From assembly GCF_000174195.1 (NCBI RefSeq), contig NZ_ACFY01000153.1:1-34278 (forward strand): a DNA stretch of 34,278 nucleotides, read 5' to 3'. Source of the DNA: Roseburia inulinivorans DSM 16841. Its GTDB lineage: Bacteria > Bacillota > Clostridia > Lachnospirales > Lachnospiraceae. Under the pieces are notes generated by a model. It worked only from the letters and a program-made list of their open reading frames with translations, did not search any database and was not told where the DNA came from. Made by a program: the position numbers and the translations under genes. Position 1 is the stretch's first letter; the number at the start of each line of letters is the position of its first letter. Shown here in pieces: positions 9,298-18,728 of the stretch.

Positions 9298-11506
9298 TTA
9301 ATTAACATTTATATCTAATGCGAACTTTTTTTCAATCGCCCTTAAATATCTTTCATTATGGCTTGCAGCCACAATCATTGGTGCGTATGCATCCCTTCCA
9401 CTAATACGAAACATATACGGATATTTTTTAAAACGTTTCTGATATTCATCCAAAAAGTCAAGAATTCCTTTTTGAATTTCTAAAATTCCTTTCTGATTTT
9501 TATCATATTTTCCAAATACGAGACTTATATCCAAATTTTCCAAGTACTTTCCATTACATACTTTTCTATCATAAAATCCAATAAATTGTGGTGTTGGAGA
9601 TGCCAAAAGCAATTCCCAATACACGTTATAATCTTTACTTGGATTATGCATCTTCAACAAATCTCTATTATGACTTTGAGAGTAAAGATATGACACCATC
9701 TTTCCACTCTGTAAATAAGCTTCCGATGCATCGGGTTCAGCATTATGTATTGTGTTGGTTCCTGCAACAATTCCATAAATATCGCAATGAATATTCCATG
9801 TATTCGATACTAAATATCTTAACGCCATTGCTCCCGAGCCAGCCCACCCTATATCAACTGCAGCCGCGCTAGTACAGTCTTTTAACACCTCATTATAATA
9901 TATTTTAGCTGCTTTTGTCTGAGATTCATATGTTTTTTTACTTTTTCCCACTTTGCCTCTATAAAGCGTCTTAACAAGAAACCATTCTTATCTGTCAATT
10001 CATCATCAGGCTTTAAATCTATAAAACTGCTCTTCCTTTGACTTAAAAGTTTTTGTTGTGAAAAGTCTTGTTTGATTTTTTTCACTCTCTTTATTTTTTT
10101 TTCATTATTAATATTTTCCTCATCAAGCTGTTTTAAAGCTAATTGTTTACTATTCTTCTCTAATTCCTTGATCCATGTTAGCCAAATGTCTTTCCAATCA
10201 TCTAATTCCACTAGTAAAAAATCCAATTCCATCGAATGCAATATTTCCCGAATAGTATAGTTTTGATTTATTTTATGATAAATGAATCTTCTAAAGTAGT
10301 CATGTTTATTCTCCATTGCCATCAATTTTGTAGCTGCTTTCCGAGACCAATACACGTATGCCGTATTATCATTTGGATATAGCCGCGTATATGCTTGCTT
10401 TAAAATATCCCCATCTCTTGACAAAAAAAGTATTTTTCCGATATTATTTTTTTTACAATATTCATGAATAAAATTACAATAACCAACTACAAATAATCCT
10501 CCATAAATAAATCCATATTCATATTCCATACCATAAACACTTGTTCCATTGTACAAACAATTGCTTATAATGCCTCTGTATGCACTACCTATCAAATATG
10601 ACATATCAAAAGGACGATACAATTTAACATTATGATTTACATTAGGATAAACACAAGTTGCAAATCCATTTTTTTCTGCCATCTCCTTGTCACTATGAAT
10701 ATTATCACCCACATGAATAATCGTTTTTCCATAATATTCGCTCTTCACTAATTTAAAAAGTGAACCAGAAGCCTTATTTTTCCCATATTCACAAGAAACA
10801 TATATTTTTTCACAATCCATAAATCCAGCATTTTCAATAATTTTTTAATTATATCTCTTGATAAATACATATCCGATACAACTATCATCTTCTTTCCCAT
10901 TTTCTTTAATTCTTTCCATACATCTAGCATAAATGGATTAGCATAACAAAGTGATAACTCTATTTCTTGTTCGACTTTCATTCCTATTTCTTTCGAGCAC
11001 CCAACATCTTCAGCTAAATTCTTCCATATATCTTCTAATGTAACCTCCATATGACCATTTTTCTGCATACACTTAACTCTCGCATCCCCTTCAGCCCAAA
11101 TACGAATATTTTTAAAATCACTGATTTCCATTCTTTCACCTATAAAATAAAAAATATCTGTTGGTTGACTTATAGGTCTAAAAATCAAAGTATCAAATAC
11201 ATCGAATGAAATAACATCATATTTTTTCAATTTATCAATATATTTTTTAACTATTAAGTCCGAATTTTTTCTTGCATAATCCTGCGTCTCAGCACTTTTA
11301 ATAGACAATGCCTTTGTTTCATATGTTTCCATCTGTGGCATTGTTCCAAAAAAATGAAAATGTAGAATATAATAAGCAAAATTTAAATATAACAAATAAA
11401 TCCATGAAATAATTTTTAAAAAACCAGTTGAACCATCATGTACTTTATGATAACGATACGATATTCCAGACTTCTTATTAACCAAAACATTGTATAACCA
11501 ATACAT
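9298..11506 (-). CDS. HAD-COG5610 protein, two homopolymer frame breaks
   Basis: This is a paralogue of the gene at 5240-7656 without the Fn3 domain, about 736 residues when repaired. It shows a HAD domain (VISFDVFDTLIFRP, VVSDMYLSRD, HVGDNIHSDKEMAEKNG) and the shared C-terminal domain (ILFLSRDGD, YVYWSR, AAVDIGWAGSG, tail YPYMFRISGRDAY). The breaks are at T6 10841-10846 and T7 9933-9939, each missing one base. The start is placed at 11506, one base past the stop of the upstream ABC gene, with AGGAG about 10 bases upstream; longer starts at 11518 and 11542 would overlap the ABC gene. The region between the HAD domain and GW motif is longer and Lys-rich (about KKIKRVKKIKQD). The catalytic role is unknown; a sugar-phosphate or polymer-modifying function is guessed from the capsule context. 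Confidence 0.75.
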
Positions 11507-11507
11507 C

Positions 11508-13597
11508 TTATTTTTCATCTCCTCTGTCACAGCTATATACATTACAAATTACCTTTGGATCTCCAATCATTTTTAATATGCCCTTTTCAATCCATATTGC
11601 TTTGGTACAATTTTCAAGAATAGTACTCATTGCATGGCTAACCATAAGCACTGTACTTCCACCATGTATCATCTCCTTGACTCGCTTTAGACTCTTTTTT
11701 CGGAAGAATTCATCTCCTACGCTTAAGACTTCATCGAGAATCAGAATTTCCGCAGCATCCCCAGCCGTTGCAATAGCAAATCCAAGGCGGCTTACCATAC
11801 CACTTGAAAAGTTCTTAACCTTCTCGTCCATAAAATCACCTAATTCTGCAAACTCCACTATTTCGTCATAATGTTCATCTATAAATTCCCTGGAATATCC
11901 GATAATTGCACCATTTAAATATACATTTTCCTTAGCTGAAAGTTCCATATCAAATCCAGTTCCAAGCGTAAGTAGTTGAATTTTCTTCCTATCAACAATA
12001 ACTCGCCCAGATGTTGGATTTAATGCTCCTGAAATTATTTTTAAAAGCGTTGATTTTCCAGAACCATTTGTGCCAATAATACCAACAATTTCACCTCGAA
12101 ACACATTAAAACTAACACTATTTAGTGCAAAAAAATCTTTATAACTAACCCTGTGTTCTAACCATTGAATAAAATATTCCTTTATTCCTGATGCATTACT
12201 TGTAGAAATTTTAAATACCATAGATACATCTTCTACGCTTATTACCGCCTCTTTTGTATTAAATGAACTTATTCCCTCTATTTGACCATCTTGTATAGGT
12301 ATTTCATATTTTATAAAACGATTTTTTCAAATAACGGACTTATTTTATCCCCACATAATGCCCTTACCGTATAAAAATACTCTTCTCCAATTTGAGCATT
12401 TCTATCTATATAAGAAGTATTTGTAATATTTTTAGCTATAGTAGTCCATCTTTCATCTTTTTTTCTTCTATATACCTGATAAGTTTTTGCATTCAATACA
12501 GCTTTCCAGTTAATCTGTACACCTTCACTGGTGTTAATAAACTCGCCTAATTCTACGTTATCTAATTCCAATTGTTCTGTCCACTGTGCATATAATGCTA
12601 TCGGTTTGACAGAATTTTCAGCTATTTCTTCTCCTGGTTTGTAGGTATTGCCTGTGCCATCTGCATCCGTACTCCATCCGCAGAAATAATAATTTTCTCT
12701 CTCAAATTCACAATTTTCAACTAAGATTTTACAATCAATTGGAAAGTACTTTGTAATTATGGAACCTGTTCCACCATTTGGAATATATTCAAAGATGCAT
12801 TTCTGCTCCTCAGTGGAATCCGATTCATTAAAATCCAGAATTTCCATGTCTCCCTGTTCTTTCTGTATTTGTTTTTTCCCAAAAATAAGAAAAAATATTA
12901 ATACACAGCCAAAGCAGACAGCCACTGACATTCCACATGCAATACCAATAATATATCCGATGCTCAATTTAGCCTTTCCTGGTTGATTTTCCGTAAGCAG
13001 CTCGTTGTCGTTTGAATTTGTCTCTAGCACTTGTATTTCCGTATTCCCAGTTGCTACCGGAATATTTTTCGTTTGTTCTTCTATGGCTTGTACTTCATTC
13101 TCAATTGTTTCCGATTCCTGTGAGGCTTCTATTACTGCTGCCGTATTCTCACCCGATAATTGAAGTGCAGCAGTTTCTAATGTAGTCAAAGTCATATCTG
13201 TATCATCTGCTGTTGTTGCAGAAGCCGTCATAACTTTTATTTGCGCTGTTCCTCCACTGATTACTTGAAACGTAAGCCAGAACTTAATTTCATCTGAAGA
13301 GCCTGTCCCATCAAATGTAAGCAGTCCCGTCTCCTCATCCACCATGTCTGCCCCATCAATGTATTTCATTCGGAGTGGATCATAACTTACTTCAATATGA
13401 TAGTGGTTAATTGCTTCTTCCCCTCTCAGGTAAAGTCCGATAGGAAATTCCTCTCCTCTCTCCTGTTCATATGAGTGTGAGCCGAATGTTACTGATGCAT
13501 TTGCCGCATACGTTTCAAACGGTTGCACAATAAGCAGAAATATGAGAAACATGCGTCCTATCGCTGTTTTTATCTTGCTATCTGTTCTTTTCCACAT
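11508..13597 (-). CDS. Cohesin-like/TM/InlB-like/Fn3 protein apparently fused to Wzt/TagH-type ABC ATPase
   Basis: The first ORF (12311-13597) has a signal peptide ending about ETYAA, a cohesin-like domain (35-145), a Thr/Glu-rich linker, one membrane segment (212-240), an InlB-like repeat (267-340, FCGWSTDADG and LYAQW) and an Fn3-like domain (345-425). It stops at 12311 after a T6 run (12322-12327). Adding one base continues the frame without a stop into the ATPase, through KEAVISVEDVSMVFKI. The ATPase has no in-frame ATG, GTG or TTG before its first beta-strand, so an independent start would truncate it. ATPase motifs are GTNGSGKST, signature NFSSGM and ILILDEVLSVGD, typical of Wzt/TagH polysaccharide exporters. 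It lacks the usual Wzt C-terminal carbohydrate-binding domain. The repaired fusion is about 696 residues. If the stop is real, the ATPase would begin at 12221. Confidence 0.72.
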
Positions 13598-13600
13598 ACT

Positions 13601-15511
13601 TTATACCCTTTGCATAACATCATTTTCTTTCTTTTTAAATACTGTTAATCCAGCCGCGAAGCTGATTGTCGCTGCCATTGCAAGCTTAATCCAAGCACTA
13701 TAATGAGGCGCACGATTATAAACAACTGCCTCTCTGGCAATATAAATTGATAAATATATTGGATTATATCCAATTGCCTCCTGCAATAGTGGTGGAAGTG
13801 ATGTTACCGGATAAAAAATTGCAGACATGTATAATATCATAGTAAGCAGAACGCTATACAGATATTTAATATCTGCAAAGAAAACATACAGAATAGACAG
13901 TATATATCCAATACCTGCACCAAATATCAATGCCAGAGCAACGTCCAACGGAAAGAGCAGCATCGTCCAAGAAGGTTTCACCCTAAATATGATCAGCATA
14001 AAAACATAGGCAATACAAGTATATCCAAAATTAGTTAATGACGTATAAATTCTCGACAAAACAAATGTTTGTTTTGGAAGCTTTGCCTTTAATAATAAGG
14101 TCTTATTATCTACTAATGCTGTCATGGCGGAATTCGTGGCTCCACTAAACAATGCCCAGAAAATATTACCCGTAAGATAATATAACGGATAATTTTCAAT
14201 CGACCTTTTAAACATATAGGAAAACACAAACGACATAACACTCATCGTCAGCAACGGATTTAACACGCTCCATATGATTCCAAGATAACTTCTTGCATAT
14301 TTTCTCTTTATTTCCCTGGATGTCAGCTCCTGAATTACGAAGAAATACTGTTTTCTGTCCGAAAAATTTTCATTGAAAAGATCAAGCTGTCTTTTTACTT
14401 TTTTCTCGATCTTTCTCCGCTTTCTTACAAGCAAAAATGTTAATCCACCAATTATGCATCCAAGCGTAATTATTAAAATAACATATAATACTAGCTTTGG
14501 AAAACCTAATTCGTTTGTAACTTCTTCCTTTGTCTGTGTATTTTCCCACTTAACCAGTTCCCCTGTTGTCGTATATCTATAATAATCTCCGCTGCCATTT
14601 TGATTAATTGCATAGAAAACTGTATTATCCTGCATGTCTTCCGTGGTGAATCCATCCGGAACAGTTTCACAAGCCCCTAATGACATGATGTAATACTTCT
14701 GGTCATTTGAAGTAATCTCACTGACAGGATAGAAATTAGAAGTCTGACTGTTGAATGCATAGATTGAGAAATTTTCATCACCATCCATGATCAACATGAC
14801 ACGAACATTTCTTGCCTGGTCGCTAAAAAATGTCAATGACTCTCCTGCATAGCTATCTGTCACTAATTTATAATCCCATAAATCAATCTGCGGGGTATAA
14901 TCAGCAATATCCACTACATATAAAAGCTGATTTCCCTTTTTAATACTTCCAACGACTGGAACTTCTGTCTCCAAACCATATGTATCAGATGAAGTCTGTG
15001 TTTCTTCCTCATCCATAAGCTGTTCAAAAAATGATTTTTCTCCGGTATCTGTTCCATCTACATTTATAAGCAGTGTCTCCTGAGAACCCATTGCATAGCT
15101 TTCTGCTTCTTCACCATTTGAATAGATTTTTGCACCTTTAACTTTTAATCCTGCATTTCCACCGCCTATTGCTTTGAATGTAATATTGTCATAGGTTATT
15201 TCATTACCAAAACCAGTTCCCTCAAGCGTAATTACGCCATCTTCTTCTGCCTCAGCTCCTGATACATACTCCAAGCGTCCGGTATCATATTGAAGTTCAA
15301 CTTTATAAACACCAATATTTCCATCTGCTTTAATCGTTACTTCTATCTCAAAGGTGTCATCCATATTTACTGAATAACTTTCTCTTCCAAAAGAGACAAC
15401 TGCGTCTGCAGCATAAACTTTTCCTCTGTCAGAAATGATTAATATAAAGGCAACAGCCATTATAAATAAAATTTCAATGATTTTATTCTTCTTTTTCATT
15501 TTGTAACTCAT
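13601..15511 (-). CDS. ABC-2 polysaccharide export permease with N-terminal extracellular cohesin-like domain, 636 aa
   Basis: The C-terminal half (about 385-636) is a Wzm/TagG-type ABC-2 permease: the motif TSREIKRKYARSYLGIIWSV followed by LNPL, then about six membrane segments and a final cytoplasmic KKKENDV tail. Unusually it is preceded by a signal peptide (1-35), a cohesin-like domain (36-150, with VSFGRESYSV and LEGTG), a second extracellular region (about 180-330) and a membrane segment (337-363). The cohesin-like part aligns by eye with that of the downstream ATPase fusion (shared VxFGxxSY, YD..R..Y..GA, GTG...EI, GG.A..KV). The ORF is uninterrupted, so this fusion does not rest on any repair. 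Its stop lies 4 bases before the next start, implying co-expression of both exporter subunits. The canonical family is about 260 residues, so 636 is far above normal length. Confidence 0.88.
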   Translation of the reverse strand: MSYKMKKKNKIIEILFIMAVAFILIISDRGKVYAADAVVSFGRESYSVNMDDTFEIEVTIKADGNIGVYKVELQYDTGRLEYVSGAEAEEDGVITLEGTGFGNEITYDNITFKAIGGGNAGLKVKGAKIYSNGEEAESYAMGSQETLLINVDGTDTGEKSFFEQLMDEEETQTSSDTYGLETEVPVVGSIKKGNQLLYVVDIADYTPQIDLWDYKLVTDSYAGESLTFFSDQARNVRVMLIMDGDENFSIYAFNSQTSNFYPVSEITSNDQKYYIMSLGACETVPDGFTTEDMQDNTVFYAINQNGSGDYYRYTTTGELVKWENTQTKEEVTNELGFPKLVLYVILIITLGCIIGGLTFLLVRKRRKIEKKVKRQLDLFNENFSDRKQYFFVIQELTSREIKRKYARSYLGIIWSVLNPLLTMSVMSFVFSYMFKRSIENYPLYYLTGNIFWALFSGATNSAMTALVDNKTLLLKAKLPKQTFVLSRIYTSLTNFGYTCIAYVFMLIIFRVKPSWTMLLFPLDVALALIFGAGIGYILSILYVFFADIKYLYSVLLTMILYMSAIFYPVTSLPPLLQEAIGYNPIYLSIYIAREAVVYNRAPHYSAWIKLAMAATISFAAGLTVFKKKENDVMQRV

Positions 15512-15526
15512 ATATAATATTACTCT

Positions 15527-16927
15527 CTATTTTCTTTTTAATTGTTTACGCAAGAATACAAAATACTTATATATTCTAACATGTAAAGACTCCAACTGCG
15601 TTTTTCTGACAGTGTCCTCACTTTTATTTTCTCTGAATTCAGCTTTTACAATGCTTCCCTCCAGCCAAGCACTTTCATATAATGTTGCTTTTCTCACACC
15701 AGATACAATCATCATTCTTCTCAAAAATCTTTGATTTCTTATCTGTTCCCATGTTAGCTCAGCAGCTGTTTTTTTATAGTTGCCATCAATTACATCATCC
15801 GAAAAAAGATTATCACCATAAGCTTTTACCTCAACAATAGACGGTTCTGACATAAATAGATAAAATAATTTTTCTATTGTTCCAATATCTATTGTATTTT
15901 TTCCCTTTTCGAAAGATATTTGTGCCAACAACATTTGTAATGCCGCAATGTTTTTTTTCATTTGATCTGCATTTGGATTACGTGCATCATTCATAACTGG
16001 CACATACCCATTTTCTACCTTATCATATGATTTGGTCATACCCTCCAGCGATGACACAATTGTTTCGAAAAGTGAATTGCTAAAGCAGCTTTTTCTCACT
16101 AATCCGCTCTCCGGTGAGAAATAATATGTATGAAATTTTTCATGAGAACTTCCAGTAGGATATTCATACATACCAAAGTAGCACCCCTGCACCTCAATAT
16201 CTGGATTCATACTTTTTACCAGTGCCTCAATGGAACATTGTAGTGTTCCAATCCAGCCACTATCCACAAGCAAATATTCGCTGTTATCACATAAACCTTC
16301 CTGTTTTAAATAACCAACCGTGTTTTCATATGCGTCAACCGAATGTCTTTGTATGTACATACGAATTAATTTGCTTTGTCTTATTTTTTCTCTGAGTTGA
16401 ATCACTTGCTGATAGTTTAATATGATATCTTTTTCTTTGTTTAATTCCAACTCATTTAATATATTTTGACATTCCTCATCAGTCAATGCCGCTCTGCGCA
16501 ATATTTTCAAAGGTGTAACATCTATTCCGCCAACGCAAATACTGTCAATGCTTTTCTCCATATTGAAATGATATCCCGGTAACCGCATAGAGAAACGTGA
16601 CACATGCAAATATTTACACTCTATATTTAAGTGTTTTTGTTTAACGATTTCATTTGCAATCAAATACATCTGATAACCGTCTCTGCTTAAAAAATAAACT
16701 CTGCTTTTATGAAGCCTTACTGCTTCATCTAAAACCCACTCTGTAAAACCAACAAGTGCCGGAGCTATCACCATAAGATAAAGTTTATTATCAATCGGCA
16801 TCTCTACCTTTTTCATTTTTAAATTCTGATAAAATGTTGTTTCTATCGCCCTTTTAATAATTGGTGTTGACTGCAGAATATCAAAATATTGTTGCTGTCT
16901 GAACTGATTTATACTATTACTCTCCAT
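15527..16927 (-). CDS. Stand-alone COG5610 C-terminal-type domain protein, 466 aa
   Basis: I place the start at the ATG at 16927 (MESNSINQF), which overlaps the upstream lipoprotein stop by 11 bases and has AGGAG touching it. The frame is open further upstream, but that part is the out-of-frame image of a Pro/Thr repeat. The protein has no HAD motif I, yet it keeps the C-terminal motifs of the two COG5610 genes: VYFLSRDGYQM, YLHVSRF and YLLVDSGWIGTLQ. It therefore looks like that domain on its own. No signal peptide or membrane segment is evident, so it is likely cytoplasmic. The function is unknown; its place directly before the exporter permease suggests polymer synthesis or modification. 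Confidence 0.7.
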   Translation of the reverse strand: MESNSINQFRQQQYFDILQSTPIIKRAIETTFYQNLKMKKVEMPIDNKLYLMVIAPALVGFTEWVLDEAVRLHKSRVYFLSRDGYQMYLIANEIVKQKHLNIECKYLHVSRFSMRLPGYHFNMEKSIDSICVGGIDVTPLKILRRAALTDEECQNILNELELNKEKDIILNYQQVIQLREKIRQSKLIRMYIQRHSVDAYENTVGYLKQEGLCDNSEYLLVDSGWIGTLQCSIEALVKSMNPDIEVQGCYFGMYEYPTGSSHEKFHTYYFSPESGLVRKSCFSNSLFETIVSSLEGMTKSYDKVENGYVPVMNDARNPNADQMKKNIAALQMLLAQISFEKGKNTIDIGTIEKLFYLFMSEPSIVEVKAYGDNLFSDDVIDGNYKKTAAELTWEQIRNQRFLRRMMIVSGVRKATLYESAWLEGSIVKAEFRENKSEDTVRKTQLESLHVRIYKYFVFLRKQLKRK

Positions 16928-17872
16928 CTCCTGTACCTGTAGACTGTCCCTCTGAAGGATTTTCTGTTTCTGTTGGTGTTTTTTCATCCGCTGATGGTTT
17001 TTCTTCTGTTCCCGGTGTCTCCGTTGACGGCTTTTCTTCTGTTCCTGGTGTCTCCGTTGACGGCTTCTCTGTTGACGGTGTCTCTGTTGACGGCTTTTCT
17101 TCTGTTCCCGGTGTCTCTGTTGACGGCTTTTCTTCTGTTCCCGGTGTCTCCGTTGACGGCTTTTCTGTTGATGGCGTCTCTGTCGCTGGTGTCTCCGTTG
17201 ATGGTTTCTCTGTTGATGGTGTCTGTTCCGTTTTCCCGCCTGTCGATGACTGATTAGTCTGCGACGACTGACCTGATCCACTCGATTGTGTTGTTGAATT
17301 TGACTGGCTGCTTTGTGTTGACTGTTTTGTGTTTGAGGTCTGCGCAGCCGGAGCTGTCTGAACCGTCTGATTTGCTGACGTATTTTGAGTTTCTTGCTGT
17401 GTCTTCTGAGTTGCCGTCTCGCCTACATCATCTGTCTTTTGTTTTTCAGTCTTTTTTTCTGCCTCGTTTCCATTGCTCTGCTTTACCTTATCAGCCTTAA
17501 CGTATGCGACACGACCACTGTAGGCTATCTTGCACCACTTTTCATCATCAGATAATGCAATTACACTTATTATTTTTTCCTTTTTTTAGTATTTCCAACT
17601 ACTGTTGCTTCTGTGTCAGGCTTACTATATACATCTGCATTAGCTGCAAGTTCACGTGTTTCTATTTCCTCATTTCCATCAGCTTCCTGTTCTTCAGTTG
17701 TGACTATTTCCTGCTCAGCCTCTGTTTCAAAAATCGTCATCTCTCCATCGTTATTCAAATTTATCATCTGTTCATATTCAGTAGATGCCACTTTCTCATT
17801 ATCTGCTTTGCACGCTGTCAGCTGTGTTGCCAAACTCAAAGCTATCAATGCCATAACTGCTCTTTTCTTCAT
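16917..17872 (-). CDS. SH3-domain lipoprotein with Pro-Thr-Glu repeat stalk, frame broken in A-runs
   Basis: The start ATG at 17872 (MKKRAVMALIALSL) has GGAG 9 bases upstream. A lipobox LTAC ends the signal peptide at about residue 22, so the protein should be lipid-anchored outside the membrane. An acidic region follows, then a bacterial SH3-like domain (DVYSKPDTEATVVG ... DDEKWCKIAYSGRVAYVKAD). The uninterrupted ORF stops at 17570 because of an indel in two neighbouring A/T runs (17573-17578 and 17581-17587). Repair continues through a Gln/Ser/Thr stretch and about ten copies of a PSTETPGTEEK-like repeat to a stop at 16917 (about 318 residues). Such stalks are typical of wall-spanning proteins. 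It may bind peptidoglycan or the exported polymer near the LCP/exporter machinery. Confidence 0.78.
16965..17225 (-). repeat. Coding minisatellite encoding PSTETPGTEEK-type repeats
   Basis: A block of near-identical units of 18, 24 or 33 bases (plus-strand core CCGTTGACGGCTTTTCTTCT and variants) encodes a Pro/Ser/Thr/Glu stalk in the lipoprotein. Copy number is likely to vary between strains by slippage or recombination. Confidence 0.8.
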
Positions 17873-18710
17873 AATCTTTTTCTCCATTCCAATATCTATT
17901 TTGCTGTATTGATGATTCTTTACGTTTATACCATGCCAATAACCAATATGGAATCACGCATGCTGCAATTGGCCGTAAAACATATATCCATCCCTTTGGG
18001 AATAAAATACCCAAGGCTTTAAAATTACGATATCTGCATTTTGCCTCATTCCATCTATGGCGAAAACTACGCTTTTTGTAGGAATCTTTATTTTCTCGAT
18101 AAGCCAAAAGTTTATCCTGTATATTAGCACCCTTTAATCCTGCCCTGCGCAGCCTCATAAAGATCTCATAGTCTTCACAGCGAAGTGTCTCCTTGGACGC
18201 AACATATCCCTCATTTGTATCAAAAATAGATGCCCTGTACATAACTGTCGGATGTGCATATGGTGAAAATCTCAGATAATCCTGCTCTATAGGAAATTCC
18301 GGCATTTTACGTTCTCCCCATACTCCATTCTGATCAAACACATCAATATTGCAGCCAACCCATGAATACTCCTGATATTTGTCCAAAAATTTTTTTTGTT
18401 TCATTAATCTTTCCGGATATGAAATATCATCTGCATCCATTCTTGCAATATATTTTCCCTTTGCCTCATCTATACATTCATTCAACGAAAATGCCAATCC
18501 ATGATTTTCATCCTGACCGATCAATTTAATTCTTTCATCAAGTCCTGCCACCTCCCTGAGTAGTGTTGCCGCCTCCAGGCATGAGCCATCATCATAAATA
18601 ATAAACTCAAAATCTTCAAATGTCTGGTGTAAAATAGAATTTACCGCCTCCATTAAAATATCCTTATTCAATTCATTATAAACACCCATGATGACAGAAA
18701 TCTCTGGCAT
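17799..18710 (-). CDS. GT2 family glycosyltransferase
   Basis: This is a family 2 (GT-A fold) glycosyltransferase that adds sugars to the lipid-linked polysaccharide precursor at the inner face of the membrane. The N-terminus ISVIMGVYNE, the IIYDDGS loop and the catalytic-type metal motif ARMDADD are all present, with a later RCEDYEIFMR. The start is taken at 18710 (MPEISV) after AAGGGGAG; the longer reading begins at a TTG. The C-terminus has a hydrophobic membrane-associating segment (WIYVLRPIAACVIPYWLL). The observed frame runs 74 bases into the next gene. One extra A at the A4 run (17899-17902 on the plus strand) would end it at 17896 with about 271 residues and no overlap, so the real 3' end is uncertain. 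Confidence 0.88.
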   Translation of the reverse strand: MPEISVIMGVYNELNKDILMEAVNSILHQTFEDFEFIIYDDGSCLEAATLLREVAGLDERIKLIGQDENHGLAFSLNECIDEAKGKYIARMDADDISYPERLMKQKKFLDKYQEYSWVGCNIDVFDQNGVWGERKMPEFPIEQDYLRFSPYAHPTVMYRASIFDTNEGYVASKETLRCEDYEIFMRLRRAGLKGANIQDKLLAYRENKDSYKKRSFRHRWNEAKCRYRNFKALGILFPKGWIYVLRPIAACVIPYWLLAWYKRKESSIQQNRYWNGEKDYEEKSSYGIDSFEFGNTADSVQSR

Positions 18711-18728
18711 AACTCCCCTTTCCAGCAA

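Noticed and set aside
16965..17225. Possible CRISPR-like array from regularly repeated units
   Set aside because: The units are contiguous, of uneven length, lack unique spacers and are in frame as a protein stalk.
16928..17281. Arg/Gln/His-rich N-terminal extension of the ORF that ends at 15527
   Set aside because: It is the out-of-frame reading of the lipoprotein's Pro/Thr/Glu repeat region. The real start of the downstream gene is the ATG at 16927.
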